Shown piece after piece: positions 25,136-37,640 of a stretch of DNA of 64,000 nucleotides. Within the stretch, counting starts at the first letter, position 1. Each line of letters opens with the position of its first letter. Source of the stretch: Juglans regia (lineage: Eukaryota > Streptophyta > Magnoliopsida > Fagales > Juglandaceae). A model generated the notes under the pieces. It was not told the origin of the DNA and searched no databases. It saw only the letters and a list, made by a program, of their open reading frames with translations. The position numbers and the translations under genes were made by a program. Where the stretch lies: contig NC_049907.1 of NCBI RefSeq assembly GCF_001411555.2, forward strand, positions 10,348,622 to 10,412,621. Direction: 5' to 3'.

Positions 25136-26234
25136 TAAATTTATATATAAGTTACTTGAAACTTGAAATATTGTTTCTATTAGTGTATTATCTATTTAAA
25201 TTTTAACTTTATTTTTTAATATTTTTTTAGATGATTGTTCAACTTCATCAACAACCGAGCCTTGAATATCCAACCCAATTACATAAAAACACTTCTTCGA
25301 AGGGCTCAAACAACAAGGTAATTGGCTCAACTTTACCGTTCAATTTACTTTCTTTTGTATTTTTTGAAATTTTATGGTTTATACCATTATTCACTTAACC
25401 ATTATTCACTTAATTTCTCTTTTCAGGATTTTGAGTTTTTTGAGTTGAATGAAGTTCTACAATACTACCCTTAGGGTTACCAAGAAGTTCTACACTTATA
25501 TATCAAACTCCAACTTCTTCACAATTCTTGTCATTCTTATAAATAGAGCGTTTCTATTTGTAGCTTGCAAAAAGACCACGAACCTCAATAAACATGTACG
25601 AAACTACTTTGAGAAATTTCTAACGAGTTGTTCAACTTCATTCAAGATTTGCGGTCATGAGTATGTGACAATCTCTTTTCCTGCCCTGATTTAGCCCCTG
25701 ATTGATTACATTTTGGAGTGAACTTCTGCTCTGATGACCAATTTTAACTTATTGTTGCTTCAGTTAGTTGTTTATGATCTTGCAATTGCATTATTATTTG
25801 CAAATATGTAGCTTTGGAGGATTTTGAGAATGGAATTAAGAGCTACTAGAGTGCACTTCTGGTTGATGCAAGGCCAATTGGTTGTTGTTCTTGCAACTCA
25901 AATGGGCATGTTGAATGTAAATGGTGTGTAACTTGCTCCAAATGGAACACTTTTTGAGCATTTACACGGTGAGTACCTTGCTTTCATTATTGGTATTCTT
26001 ATGGACAGAACATAGATACATGATGAATTATCAAAAGTAATGGCGAACTACTTTTCCTTTAGTTGTTCACCATAAGTTTGAGTTGCAACATAAGTGGGCA
26101 ATGGTAGATTATATGCATCTTTGAAATTAGTGTGTATAAAGTTGATTTGCTCAGTTATTTGGAGGTACTTTTGTCTTTCAGCTACTTAAAAAAAAATAAA
26201 TAAATAAATAAAAGAAAGAAAGAAATTAAAGGAA
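25136..26234. other. Spacer with possible degraded exons
   Basis: Several stretches have exon-like composition with GT/AG-like borders (for example 25230-25318 after a TTTTTTTAG acceptor, and 25430-25690 with an open frame of 81 aa), but I recognise no family. An AAAT/GAAA run at 26188-26228 borders the LINE remnant. Confidence 0.3.
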
Positions 26235-27221
26235 GAGGGCGGAGCCTCTTATGTATATTAGGAAACCCTCACTTTAGGCAGAGGAAAACTGTGGTTACAA
26301 AGATCAAACCATAAGGAGCAACCAAGGAAAAGAACAAACTATAAATAAGAAAAAACAAGACCAAAAAAAACACCAAGGTATTAACAAGACCGCAACATAG
26401 GAAGACCCCATTTGTTCATGCGAAAATGACCATAAACCTCTTTGTCCATGCCAACTAAAGAGTGAAATAAATCTTGATTGCTTGTAGCTCCCAGTTTTGA
26501 AAGCTCATCTACCACCATGTTTCCTTGTCTAGAAATAAAGCAAAAAGTTAGGTTGAAGTGTTGTAAAAAAGATTGAATGTCCTCCAAAGAATCCCATAGG
26601 TACCAAAGAGTGCAGGTAGAACTCTCCAACCAACCCAAAATTACTCTTGAATCACTTTCGAGGTCTAGGTTGAAAAAACCAAATCTCTTACACAGGCATA
26701 AACCATCTCGGACCACCTGCAACTCTGCTCGTGTATTAGTATACCTAGAAAGTGAGAAAAAGCAAATACAAGGTCACCTGTATGGTTCCTCAAGATGCCT
26801 CCTCCGCTGCTTGCTCCTGGATTACTGAGACTACTCCTATATATGTTTAGCTTCCATCTGTTTGTGACTAGCACCCTCCATAAAACCCAATTGGAGCCAT
26901 GACTTTGCACACGTTTAATGGGAATGTTCAAGCTATTAAGAATAACCTTGTCTCCCTCATAAAGCTTCTTAATACGCTGCAACCTGCTTGCAATTTCTTT
27001 CAACCAGAAATTAATTTGAAAAATGCAGCTTTCATAAGAAGCTTCCGCTCCCTCCATATGGGTTTTACAACCACAGGGCCCAAATGATAATAGAAGGCAG
27101 AATGTAACATCTTTCAGCTGCTTGCATTGTTGTTTAAGATGTGTAATTTTCATGGGTCCTGTAGTAAAAGAGGCTGAACACTTGGACAAGGGAATGGCTT
27201 ACTGTCTCGAGCATATGCACC
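26235..27221 (-). pseudogene. 5'-truncated L1-type LINE remnant (RNase H region)
   Basis: On the minus strand two frames together give a plant LINE RNase H-like (RVT_3) domain: KLNIYRSSLSNPGASSGGGI and ILRNHTGDLVFAFSHFLGI in one frame, then FGFFNLDLESDSRVILGWLE and NLTFCFISRQGNMVVDEL in another (26381-26722). A frameshift near 26690-26720 separates them. The reverse transcriptase is missing. The upstream end is interrupted at 27229 by a hAT-type element; sequence after 28009 may be its continuation. Confidence 0.8.
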
Positions 27222-27229
27222 AGCTGAAC

Positions 27230-28000
27230 TAGGGGTGTACATGAACCAAGTGAAATGACCGAAAACAGATCAGACCGGCAGCCGGAGCACAGAACAGGCC
27301 GAAACCAGCAGGGAACCAGTCGGCCACCGGTGGAAAATAAGTAGAACCGATGTCAGCCAGTTCGGTCTTGGTATGACCCAGTAAAAAACCGTTGAACCTG
27401 CCGACCGGTTCTACCATTTTTTTTTTTTCATTTTATACCTATATAAAAACGACATTGTTTCACTTAAATGAGTGAAACGACGTCATTTTGGGCCCCCTCA
27501 ATTGAAAAAGAATAGTAAACGGCGTCGTTTCTGGTTTAGGTTAAATGAATCGCATCCCAATCCCCCCCTTTCTTCTTCTTCACTTGTGCATTCTGTCGTA
27601 ACGGCGTTTCTCCCTCTCCTCTCAGACTCTCCTCTCCCTCTCCTCTCATACTCTCCTCTCCCTCTCAGCCTCTCAGAAATCCATCGCCGACGATCCCCAC
27701 GCCCAGTGGCCAACGCCTCTCGATTCTCAAACTCTCTCGCTCCTCTCTCAGACTCCCAGTTCTCCTCAACCCCCCGTGGCGTCTTCTCTCTCTCTCTCAC
27801 CGTGACGTCATCGCACGTAGAGCCACCTCCATCGCCACCGAAGACACTGGTGAACTGACCAGATTTACACCAAGACCGACGTCGATGAATTTCTCCTCCT
27901 TCACCGGCTAGTTTCGGTCGAGATTTACACAATTTTTCTTTATCGGTGCAGTTTCGGTTTTGGACCAAAACTGCACCAATGCCTTTAGTTTTTACCCCTA
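27230..28000. mobile_element. hAT-type element carrying gene-like sequence; perfect 8-bp duplication
   Basis: It begins TAGGGGTGTACATGAACC and ends AGTTTTTACCCCTA, with inverted ends of TAGGGGT type. It is flanked by AGCTGAAC at 27222-27229 and 28001-28008, an exact 8-bp duplication as left by hAT transposases. The inside is unlike the other hAT-type MITEs here: 27540-27900 is GC-richer, CT-rich and leader-like, with open frames on both strands (27472-27858 + and 27498-28031 -) but no recognised protein. Subterminal ACCGG/CCGAAAC motifs occur at both ends. Confidence 0.88.
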
Positions 28001-28008
28001 AGCTGAAC

Positions 28009-28900
28009 CACCCACCTATAGCCCACAACAACTTGACTCGTCAGCTATCAATCTCATTGAGGATTATTCAGCCAAGATCTCAAAGTTCACTTTCTGGATT
28101 AACTTGGGGAGGTGTTGCCTTCCTTGATGGAGACAAGGAAATTTAGTATCTTTGTTTTACTTTTGATTAAAGCAGTGTATTGTGTTGTGTAATGTAATGC
28201 ATAAATACCAAACAATGTGATTCGTAGTAGATTGCATGGGGTGCTTTATGCATTTTATATGATGAATATTAGGATTTTCAAAATTATTTTTTTCTTGAAA
28301 AAAATCTAATACATAGACTTTTATAAAAAAACAAAACAAAACAAAAGAGGAAAAAAAAAAAAAAAGAATCTGGGTACATATACATTTACAATTATTATTA
28401 ATGTGATAAAATATGAATAGTGCTATATATATTTACAATTTTATTTATATTTTTACTTACAAGACTTATTTTGTTAATTTTATTTTGAATTTCAAATTTC
28501 ATAATTTTATCGTTTTCCAAAAAGTATATTTATAAAACATTTCTAGATAGCAAGATGCAACAACTGGGAGAAAAGAGGCCTTGATAATTCTTTTTCTATC
28601 ATATATATCCTATTCGTGGAATATGAGTATATAATGTCTTCAATTTAATTTTTGTAAGTTGTTTCTTTGATGTCTTCGTAAGTTGCTTCTTATTGTTTTG
28701 CGTTAATGTTAATGGACGGAAAGGTTAACGATGGGACCTATTGTTTTGCGTTAGTACCCTTTTAGCAAAGCCATAATGAACGAACATAAATGCACCAAAT
28801 TTTAAAAAGCAAAGGAACTTCAAAGAATATATTCAACATAAACTATTTTTCCACGATAATTTGGGTAAATGACTAAAAAGAAACCGCCTTAGCTTTTCGT
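28009..28900. other. Flank of the hAT-type element and helicase 3' region
   Basis: 28009-28140 may continue the LINE interrupted by the hAT-type element. The rest is AT-rich with no recognised gene. The last 100 bases hold the 3' UTR of the helicase gene, which is transcribed leftwards. Confidence 0.4.
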
Positions 28901-31900
28901 CTACTTGGACCGCAAACCTGGAATATTTCTTAGTCCCATCTTGCCAAGAACAAGCTTGGGAATGGCAGGAGGGTTGTCAAGCCCCATGCTTCGGCTGAAT
29001 TCATTAGCAAGCTCAACAAGCATATGCTTGTCCCGGCTGATTTTTTTATTGGAGTTGTAATAACCAAGCCAGGCCTGGTATGCTGCTTCTTTGTTCTTCA
29101 TCTCCACCTGGGATAGACCTCGTTCAACCTGTTTAATATTTGTTTGCCAATGCATTAGAAAATGTTTGTGGGAATGTGTCTACACATTTGACTAAATTAC
29201 TATTGTATGCTCTGAGGAATATAAAGTGTAAGAAAAACCCTAAGCAAAAAATTAGACGGGTGAGAAAGATCAAGATCTTTCTAAGTTCACCTTTTTCTTA
29301 GTGTCTGGATCAACTGTAGGCACCGGAGCCTTCGTTATCGGCAAATCCTTCACAGTAGACAAAAAGAATTCCTCCCAGGGGGTTAGTAACAATATACCTT
29401 GCCCTTCTTTACCTTTACGCCCTGTTCTACCAAGTCGATGTATATACTGCTCTCTATCTGCTGGCAAGCCCACCTGTTATAGCAGCAACCGGAGAAAATG
29501 CGTAAAATTAATACTAGCTTAACAGAAATATGTACCATATATTTGAAAGGCTTGAATACTGGAGAAACAATAGATGAAGCTTTTTAAGAAAGTCGTTTCG
29601 CCAAGCAAATTACAGCAAGGATTCAGACAATCCAAAGACCCAGATAAAAAGGGTTCTTAAAAGGGTGTCTAATCATGGCTTTTCTATGAACCACCAGGCA
29701 TAGAATGCTTCTAACAAAGAGGATACTCTAAAAATTTCCACTAAAATGAATTGCAAAGGCCGTTGATTAAGTCCTCATGAACAGAAACTAACATTCCACT
29801 ACCTGTATGACAAGGGTGACATCTGGATAATCTACTCCACGAGCAGATACATCAGAAGTCACAAGGATAAGCCCCTTTGACTTTCTGAATTCATCAGATA
29901 TCCTGGTTCTGTAACTCTGTGGCTTTCTAGAATGGATCTCTCTGACATTCAAGTTCAGCTCCCCAAGAAGGTCAGCAACCAATCGTGTGACCATGGCAGT
30001 TGTGCAGAATACAAGAACCTGCACAAAAAGATTCACATCACATTTTCAGAGAAAACCTGAAAAAGAAATGACAAATAGAAACTGTTGCTATCAGTGACAG
30101 TTCACGAAAACCATGACAGCGTGACACCTGAATCATGATCTCCTATTTGAATCAACACTTGTTGCAACCTCCAAATATGTCCAATAATGTGTAGTTGTGA
30201 ACCCATTGAAAAACATCTTCACAATAACTCTACTACATACCTTATAGTCAACATCATCGGCAATATGTTCTTTTAAAAGAACATACAGTAGGGAAAAATG
30301 CTTGTCCAATGGAGCAACTAAATGCATCTGCCTGACCTGAAATGACCCAGCATTTAAAGAATTAAGCTATCAACATATCATAAAATTCAAAGAACTAAAT
30401 AAGAAGAGTCTCACATAAAGGCCTACCTGAGAATGTGTCTCCTCACTGCCCTCTTGAACTGTATTGATAAATTCATGATCTCTTTTCAAAGCAATGTGAC
30501 TGATTTGACGAACCTTCATTAAAAAAAATAAAGAAACTTAGAACTGTTTAAATGTTTATGTAATATATATGCAAAAACAAATAGTGATAGAAACCTCTTC
30601 TGGTACAGTGGCAGAAAACAATAGAGTCTGTCGTTGTTTTGGAACAGCAGCAATAATCTTCTCAATGTCTTTGCGAAAACCCATGTCTAGTAAATGATCA
30701 GCTTCATCCAGTACGAGGACTTTCACACCCATCAGCCTTGTTGCAAAACCTGCGGTATTCTCAATATGATCTCTGAGCCTTCCAGGTGTAGCAACAAGAA
30801 TCTGTAAGTTATGAATGTATGAAATATATAATAATATCCAATTATGTATTTTGAAACCATCATAACAAGTTGCGCTATTTGGCTTTGTAATAATGTATAT
30901 CTATAGAACAAACTCAGTGAGGACCCAGATCTAATTAGCTGGTAGCCTGGGATTCCTCAAGCAAAAATAATGGCATGAGTAGAAGGAAGCTAGACAAGAA
31001 TTTAGATCATTAGGATTAAAACTTGTCCAATTGAATATCTTATGAGTGCAACAAACAGCAGAATCCTTGGGCAAATAACAAAGACATTCACCTGGCAAGG
31101 GTTTGCTTGCATTCGTTTCTGTTCTAGACCAAGTCTTGTACCTCCTATTACAACTTGAACGCCAATAGAAGGATGATACTTCAACAAAGTGTTAGCTTCT
31201 GCAGCAGCTTGGCATGCAAGCTCTCGAGTTGGGCATATTACAAGCACAATGATTGGTGGACGCTTTTGATCTCGACCAATAGGCAGTGAGTTTACAACAA
31301 CTTCAATAGATGGAAGCTGAAATAATCAACAATGAGTAGTGCTTAGACTCCATCCAATCAATAGATCTAGATGCAATAAAACAAAGAAAGCCCTTGTTCA
31401 GAGAATTTCTTCTTTTTAGAGATTCTAAGTCATTTTCTGCAGCCTATCAAAGTGCAAAACTTGTGTCTAGAATGTCTACTTTTACTTGGTCAGACTTTTG
31501 TTCTCAAATCAAAATAGAAACATATTCCACAGAGTTGAGATAACAAGAATATTAAAGGTTTCATCTCAAATATATTTTTTCCAATTTTCAAGAAAGGTAT
31601 CACTTTATTCTTTATTGGGAAAAATATTGTCCTTAAGAAAGAAGAGTTTTATCAATATCATCGAGATCAAAACATTAGAAAAGATTTAATAAAAAAATAT
31701 TTGATTACTAATAAAAAAAAAAAAATTACCGGTACTTATCAAAAAAATATCAGGAGAAGAAAGTTCTTTTCTTTTAGACAGGAGTTTGTATTAATATAGA
31801 TTTAATATTTTGTCTTTTTCCCTAGGGTATAGAACAAGATGGGAGCTCTGTCTGGGTTAAAAGGTAAACATGCACAAAACATGCGCAAATAAGGATCTCA

Positions 31901-33946
31901 CCAGAAATGCTACAGTTTTTCCCGTGCCTGTTCTAGCCTTGGCCATAACATCCTTTCCTGAAAAACACATCTGTTTAGAATTCACACCATCAAATGGAAA
32001 TACAAGACACTTGGATCAAAAGAACCAAAACTGAGCTCACAACAGAGAGAATGGTAGCCATAATGCAGAACTGTAAAAAACAAACCTTTCAGTATGACTG
32101 GGAGAGTTGCTTCTTGTACCACAGTCATTTTCTCATATCCAGCATCATTGATTCCCTTTAAGGACAAAGGAGATACTGTACACTGATCGAATCTGCATGC
32201 ATTCACAAAAGTAAAATAAGAAAAAGATGTAAGAAATAGAAAGGGAGCAAACTGAGCCTTGGGGAATGGAGCTAAAGATTATTGGCCAGCAGTAGGAATA
32301 ATCTTATGTCACAGACTTATAAATACAAGATTTTTGGCCAGTAGCTTTTCAAAATCGTCCCACCCAAATACATTCTTTCTTCTAAAATCCACAGTTGACT
32401 CCTTGATTGCACAACCACCTCGGGCTCAAAAATACTTGGTAAAAAAAAAAAAAAGTGGTCCTTGTTGTTGTGATCTACAGCAACAGGGGAATGTGGTACA
32501 CGAACAGGTTCGCTATAAAAGTTAAGTTGAAGAGGCTCACTATAAAAACTAAGTCTCTTTCTTCAATTCAGTTTGCAGAGCAACCTATTCCAACCATAAA
32601 ACAGCATGAACATAACATTATTAATCGACTTCTAATTCCAACCTATTCCTACCACGGATAGTTGTATAGCCTTGAATACACAACTTGGACTACCTTCCCT
32701 TGGTACAACAGAGACAGACATTTCCAAAATATTGATTCGAGGATACAACCATAAAATAAACAGTACCGACTAAATGGCCAAGTACAAATAAGTTCAATTA
32801 AACAGAAATCATAATAGTAATGCCTTTTTGGACATACCTAGTTTCACTTAAATAAGAGTCGGACTTTCCAGGTGAAACCCTTGGTGTAACCTTGTCGCTA
32901 ACTTCCTTATCTAAGCCAAACAAAGCATTCGCGCTCTTCTTCAATAATGGATGATCATCATTATCTTCACCATCACTGTCTTCCTCGCTAAGCAAATCCC
33001 CTATACCAGCCATTAACTTCTCTCCATCCTCATCTTCAACAACATCATTATCACCCTCATCATCCATCCACTGCGGTTGCTTCCTTGAATCCTTCCTGCC
33101 TTCTCTTAAGCCGTCATTACCTCCTCTACTTCTTGCATCCCCCGAATCCGTATCTCTCCCGCCTCTCTTTCCCCTCAATGAATTCCCATTCCCTCCTCGA
33201 GGTCCGTCGTTCCTTCTCCGTGAAAGACCTTCCTCATTGTTAAACCGCCCAATCGTTGGTGAACTTCTCGAAAACGAATCATTTCTTGAAAAAGAATCAT
33301 TTCTCGAAAAAGAATCATTTCTTGAAGATGTACCATTTCTGGAAGATGAACCATTTCTCGAAAAAGAATCATTTCTGGAAGATGAACCATTTCTGGAAAA
33401 TGAATCATTTCTGGAAAATGAATCATTTCGGGTCCGAGTTCTGTTCCGAGTTGGCACACCAATCCCGCCCGAGTCGCTCTCCCTCCTTCGTTTCATTGGA
33501 AACGGCTCCCCACCCTTTTCTCTATCTCTAACCCTAATTCTACTCCGAGTCTTATCTGCGTCCGAGGCTTCGTCCTCGCTAGTGAGTTTCCCACGGAACT
33601 TGTCGGTCCTCAACTCGCTGACCCAGTCACTGAGTTCCGCCTCGTCCTCAATCAAGCTCTTGGGAGTTCGAGCCTCCCCTCTCTCACGACCCGCCCTGAA
33701 CTCGGATCCGGACGCTACCCTGGCTCGGAACTGCCGTGTCGAGAATCTCCGTAATACACCAAGTTGTTCATTGTGTGTACTACGAGACCCCAACGCCGAG
33801 TACCTCAGCCTCAACGGGAAGATCCGAGAGAAAACGGGCACGGCCTGAAACGACTGAGGAGAAGTCCCGAGTTTCATGAGAGGGAAACGGGTGAGCGGAA
33901 GAGACGGGTTGAGGAGACGAAACTGCGGGAGGAGCTTAATGGGCAT
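28901..33946 (-). CDS. DEAD-box ATP-dependent RNA helicase, RH26/RH31 group, ten exons
   Basis: Exons 33946-32838, 32192-32086, 31957-31902, 31316-31092, 30801-30595, 30513-30427, 30336-30241, 30018-29803, 29473-29291 and 29128-28901; all introns GT-AG, 837 aa. The Arg-rich, acid-poor first 80 residues look like a mitochondrial presequence. A disordered, charged 80-365 region follows. Helicase core: Q motif (Gln396), Walker A ARTGTGKT (413-420), PTRELA (453-458), DEAD (531-534), SAT (562-564), ARGVDYPDV (688-696) and HRLGRTGR (713-720), so all catalytic motifs are intact. The C-terminal block ending GLRSK matches the MSS116-like RH25/26/31 plant clade. ATP-dependent RNA remodelling, probably of organellar introns, is inferred from that group. 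Start: ATG 33946 is the first ATG of the frame; the upstream in-frame codons contain none. Confidence 0.94.
31317..31901 (-). other. Helicase intron 3
   Basis: The largest intron after the one following exon 1; AT-rich, with no inserted element that I can define. It separates the Walker A exon from the exon carrying PTRELA. Confidence 0.8.
32193..32837 (-). other. Helicase intron 1
   Basis: GTATGT donor and GCATGCAG acceptor. It interrupts an Arg codon just before the Q-motif exon and separates the long low-complexity N-terminal exon from the helicase core. Confidence 0.85.
33269..33430 (-). repeat. 18-bp coding minisatellite, nine copies
   Basis: Residues 173-226 of the helicase are nine tandem hexapeptides: RNDSFS six times, RNGSSS twice and RNGTSS once. 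The DNA unit is 18 bp. Unit length is a multiple of three, so copy-number change keeps the frame. It lies in the disordered N-terminal region, outside the helicase core. Confidence 0.95.
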
Positions 33947-34146
33947 AGTAGAACCTGGGGCTGGATTATCCACTCGGACAATGGAAGGAGAAGTAAAAGG
34001 GTTAGGGTTTTAAAAGGGTTTTTGAAGTATAAAAGGGGGGTAGAGAAACGACCACAAAGATCCGTCGTTTATTAGGAGCGTCGTTGGTGCTGTCGTTTTC
34101 CGTACGAAGCACTAGAGCAGAAGAAGCTCAGCAGTTCTGGGAACCG
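33947..34146 (-). promoter_or_regulatory. Helicase 5' UTR and promoter-proximal region
   Basis: This stretch lies directly upstream of the helicase ATG. It is GC-richer than the surrounding spacer and contains an AAACCCTAA box on the minus strand (complement near 34003), a telobox often found upstream of plant genes for RNA-processing and translation proteins. Function is inferred. Confidence 0.45.
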
Positions 34147-34151
34147 AGAAA

Positions 34152-34312
34152 TGATACTTGCAATCATGAGTGCGTAGGTGTCGTACAGTCATTTTAAAAA
34201 AAGTAAATAAATATTAGACCTATATAAAAAGAAATTAATTTTTTAATAGTATATATCATTTTTTTTTTAAAATGACTGCACGACACTTGCACACTCCATA
34301 ACTATACGTTGC
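34152..34312. mobile_element. Fold-back MITE, about 160 bp
   Basis: Inverted arms: GTAGGTGTCGTACAGTCATT on the left pairs imperfectly with AATGACTGCACGACACTTGC on the right, around an AT-rich core with GAAATTAATTTTTTAAT. Related elements are at 45781-45926 and 59341-59488. It sits directly upstream of the helicase gene. Confidence 0.7.
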
Positions 34313-34826
34313 ATTATTTCTGGGAACAACACACCTTCGCACGCTGTAATGTGATGTCAAAAAAAGTTACGTATTTTGAAGAGAAATCTTTACAACCAGT
34401 CGGGTTTATGTTACTCAAATAACGACTCTTCAATAATGCAGTGACACCTAAACTTTCTACCACAACAATCTTGTGGAGGCACTGTATTAGATTGGAATAA
34501 AATTTGTCATTCCGCTGCTCCCTCTGGTTTTCCCTTTCGCCCCCCTTTGGTTTGCCCTTCCCCTCTCGCACGGAACACATCCCAACGGAGTCATAATAGA
34601 ACCCCCCCCCCCCTCTTGCATCGCTACATTAAGCCACCCCCCACGGAACCCCCCTTTCACATGGCTGCCTTCGCACGACTTCGTCTCCTCTCGCCCGAGT
34701 GGAATTGATGCTACTAATCAGTGGAGAAGTGCGAGTGGAATTGATGCTCACGTTGCAAATGTGCATGGAATTTCCAGTATTCTTTTCAATTTCGAGATTG
34801 GCAATTTGGCACTTGGGCAGCAATTA
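34313..34826. other. Spacer with homopolymer C and a short direct repeat
   Basis: There is a run of C at 34602-34614. GAGTGGAATTGATGCT occurs twice (about 34699 and 34734). No protein was recognised. Confidence 0.4.
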
Positions 34827-34834
34827 GGAGAAGC

Positions 34835-35491
34835 CAGGGGCAGCTCAAAGGCAAAGCGACTAAGGCGCTTGCCTAAGGCCCCCCACTCCTTAAGCCCCTA
34901 ATGACTAATGTAGTTTGTTCAAAAAAATTGACACAAGTCATTTATATTCTTTCAAAAAATAAAATTGATAGAAAATATATATTATAAAAGGTTAGTATTG
35001 TAACCAATACATCTTGGATATTCTTTTAACATTTTGCTATGAGTTGTAAATAAATTAATAATTAATATTTCCAATAAACACCTTATAACATAAAAGCGTA
35101 GTTATTTCAGATATACAGTAATTAAGAATAGAATATAAAATTTAGATTATAATCTCAACTTTAAATAATATTAATCATGATCTAAAAAAGAAAAATTTTA
35201 TGATTTTTTTTTTCGATTTGGGGGAGGTGGTTTTGATTTTCAGACCTCTATTTTGGAGGCTGAATGTTATGACAATCAAGTCACATGTCTTCAATTTAAA
35301 AAAAAAAAATGATTGATCTTAAAACTTACACAAAAAAAAAAAAAAAATTGGTATATTATACAATTAAAATGTTTGTTGATTTGTATTATATTTAATTGGA
35401 GAGTTGATTGAATTATTATATTAAAAATTTATAAAAATAATATCGTCTTAAATTATGGCCTTAGGCCACCGTGTGCATTGAGCCGCCCCTG
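34835..35491. mobile_element. hAT-type MITE with 8-bp duplication
   Basis: Ends CAGGGGCAGCTCAAAG and CATTGAGCCGCCCCTG are inverted repeats (13 of 16 or so). Flanks GGAGAAGC (34827-34834) and AGAGAAGC (35492-35499) match at 7 of 8. The internal sequence is AT-rich. A SINE-like piece (35240-35312, minus orientation) similar to 47246-47326 lies inside it. Confidence 0.85.
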
Positions 35492-35791
35492 AGAGAAGCT
35501 GGCAAAAACCGAGATACCACTTACTGTTCGACATTTACATTTGGCTATTATTAGCGAGAACAAGAAGAAAATTTGCGCGAAAATCTCAGATTTTACAATA
35601 TAGCTACAAAAATCACGCATACAATCCCAACCTCTTTTTTTGTTTTTACATGCAGTGGAGAGTATGATTCTTCTGCAGGATAGTTTCTGAGGCTTAGAAA
35701 CTGCATTATATACTGATCATAGTGAAGAAATAAATAATTTTAATCTAAAGAGCAGTAGTTCCTTTGTAAATGGTGCTCAACCTAAGTCTAA

Positions 35792-35986
35792 GGTTGCGTT
35801 TGGATGTTGAAGTGAGTTGAGTTGAGTTGAGATAATAAAATATTATTAGAATATTATTTTTTATTATTATTATTATTTTAGGATTCGAAAAAATTGAATT
35901 GTTTATTATATTTTGTATTGGGATTTGAAAAAGTTGTAATGATGAGTTGAGATGAGTTGAGATGATTTTTGGTTCCAAACGAAGCC
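35792..35986. mobile_element. Tourist-like MITE
   Basis: Ends GGTTGCGTTTGGAT and TTCCAAACGAAGCC pair imperfectly. The core is in the reverse orientation relative to the 62.5 kb copy (GAGTTGAGATAATAAAATATT). Confidence 0.75.
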
Positions 35987-37478
35987 GAAAGGAGCGAATT
36001 GTCATCTTCGTTCTTCTAGAACGGTATCTCTACAACTTCCTCGCATATGACCCGTCTTGAGATAATCCATTGCTCGACTTGGCATCAACAACTGGCCGTC
36101 TATTATTCTTTTGCGATTCGAGTTTATGCTCATACCCAAACCAATTGATCTTAGTACTGCTGCTCCTCTAGAGGCAGGGTGAGGTTAGGAGGATTCAGTG
36201 GAAGAGGGAGAGGGGAAGAGAATTTTTTCACATTTTTAACAATGTTATCAACATTCCTTTTCTTATCTAGTAGTTTCTTATTCTGCTTTTTTTCTTTCTT
36301 TCTTTGTCGGTGAAAGTGAAGTGGTCGGGGATGATGGCTGTGGTGGACTGGTGGAGGTGGACTGCTGGCAGAAGAAGGACTGCTTGACGGTGAAATTGGA
36401 AGCCGAGCTCAGTTCCTATCGTGAAACACTCTCTGGTTTCCTATCTCTTGTTTGCCATTTTCTTTCTCACGTGAACGAGTGTAACTTGAGTTGGTGTAAT
36501 TTCTAAGGTGACAACATATAAGTGGAAGGTTGTTATTTGAGGAAAAATAGCTCGATCACTTAAAAGCGGTTCTATATTTTGAATATTTTTTTTCACGATT
36601 ACTGTTATAGTCATAAAGAGATTACATAAAAGTAAAGTCATAAATTGATGTGATTTCATATACTTTTTTAAATTTATTTTACAATAAAAGTAACTTTACA
36701 ATCTAATAAATCACATCATGACATATCAGTTTGTAAGATTATTTTTATATAATTCATTTGTGATTAGAGTATTTTCCTTTATATAATATCTATCCGGTTG
36801 TCTAAAATTACTAACTATACAAAACCTTATATTATGACACAATAATATAATTTGTATTTATTGTTATACATACATATATACATACTAGGAGTGGTGGTGC
36901 AACTTGCGAGACACGTTTGCTCAGTTGGAAGAAAAAAATATATACTAAGATATATAAATTCTCTCAGTAGAGGCAGATAATATCACAAAACAAATTAAGA
37001 AATATAGTTATCATATCTAATATGGAAGAATGATGTGTCTATTCTATATTAAACATAAGATAAACTGCATGTAGATATAACAATGAGAAAATAAAGATGC
37101 ATGATAATTAGATTGTACTCATAAAGTATTATGTTACAGAGTGAGAAGTTAAAACAAATTAGAAACTGGTGCAATCATGTTATTGTTTGAGGCAAATTTA
37201 TATTTGGAGCTCATGTTATTGTTTCAATGACTAAATGGATGGACAGGACAGGACGTTGAATCTCTTGTGCCATTATGTTGTTGAAATTTATCTAGTAGTT
37301 CCACACTAGATCTATTATTTTTCTAAACTTGCGCCACAATAGTTTGCAATATGGTAAATGTTCCTCTATGAAATAGGTTTAGAATCTTAGGAAATCTTGG
37401 TAAAAATAATGCTATTAAAACACATGCATGTATTCAGATGTATTTATTTTGCTTTCATTTGTGATGGTGCCGGACTTA

Positions 37479-37640
37479 GGAGTGGTTTCGATTCAGAGAT
37501 GAGTTGAGATTGATTGAGATGGTTTGTAAATAGTAGAATAAAAGTTAAATTGTTTATTATATTTTGTGTGGAAATTTGAGAAAGTTGTAATGATGAGATG
37601 AGATAGGTTAAGGTGGGTTGAGATAGCTTTCAAGAAGTTG
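37479..37640. mobile_element. Degenerate Tourist-like MITE
   Basis: The family core (TTGTTTATTATATTTTGTG, GTAATGATGAGATGAGAT) is recognisable, but the ends are poorly conserved. Confidence 0.5.

Noticed and set aside
25449..25694. 81-codon + strand open frame
   Set aside because: Exon-like in composition, but no family recognised and no supported splice partners.
27472..28031. Opposing open frames near 27.5-28.0 kb called as genes
   Set aside because: Both lie within or across the border of a hAT-type element and have low-complexity CT/GA-driven composition.
33269..33430. CRISPR-like array of short repeats
   Set aside because: Units are contiguous 18-bp coding repeats without spacers in a plant gene.
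33237..33848. 203-codon + strand open frame with repeated ESFLE units
   Set aside because: It is the antisense shadow of the helicase minisatellite exon, whose splicing and domains are clear on the minus strand.
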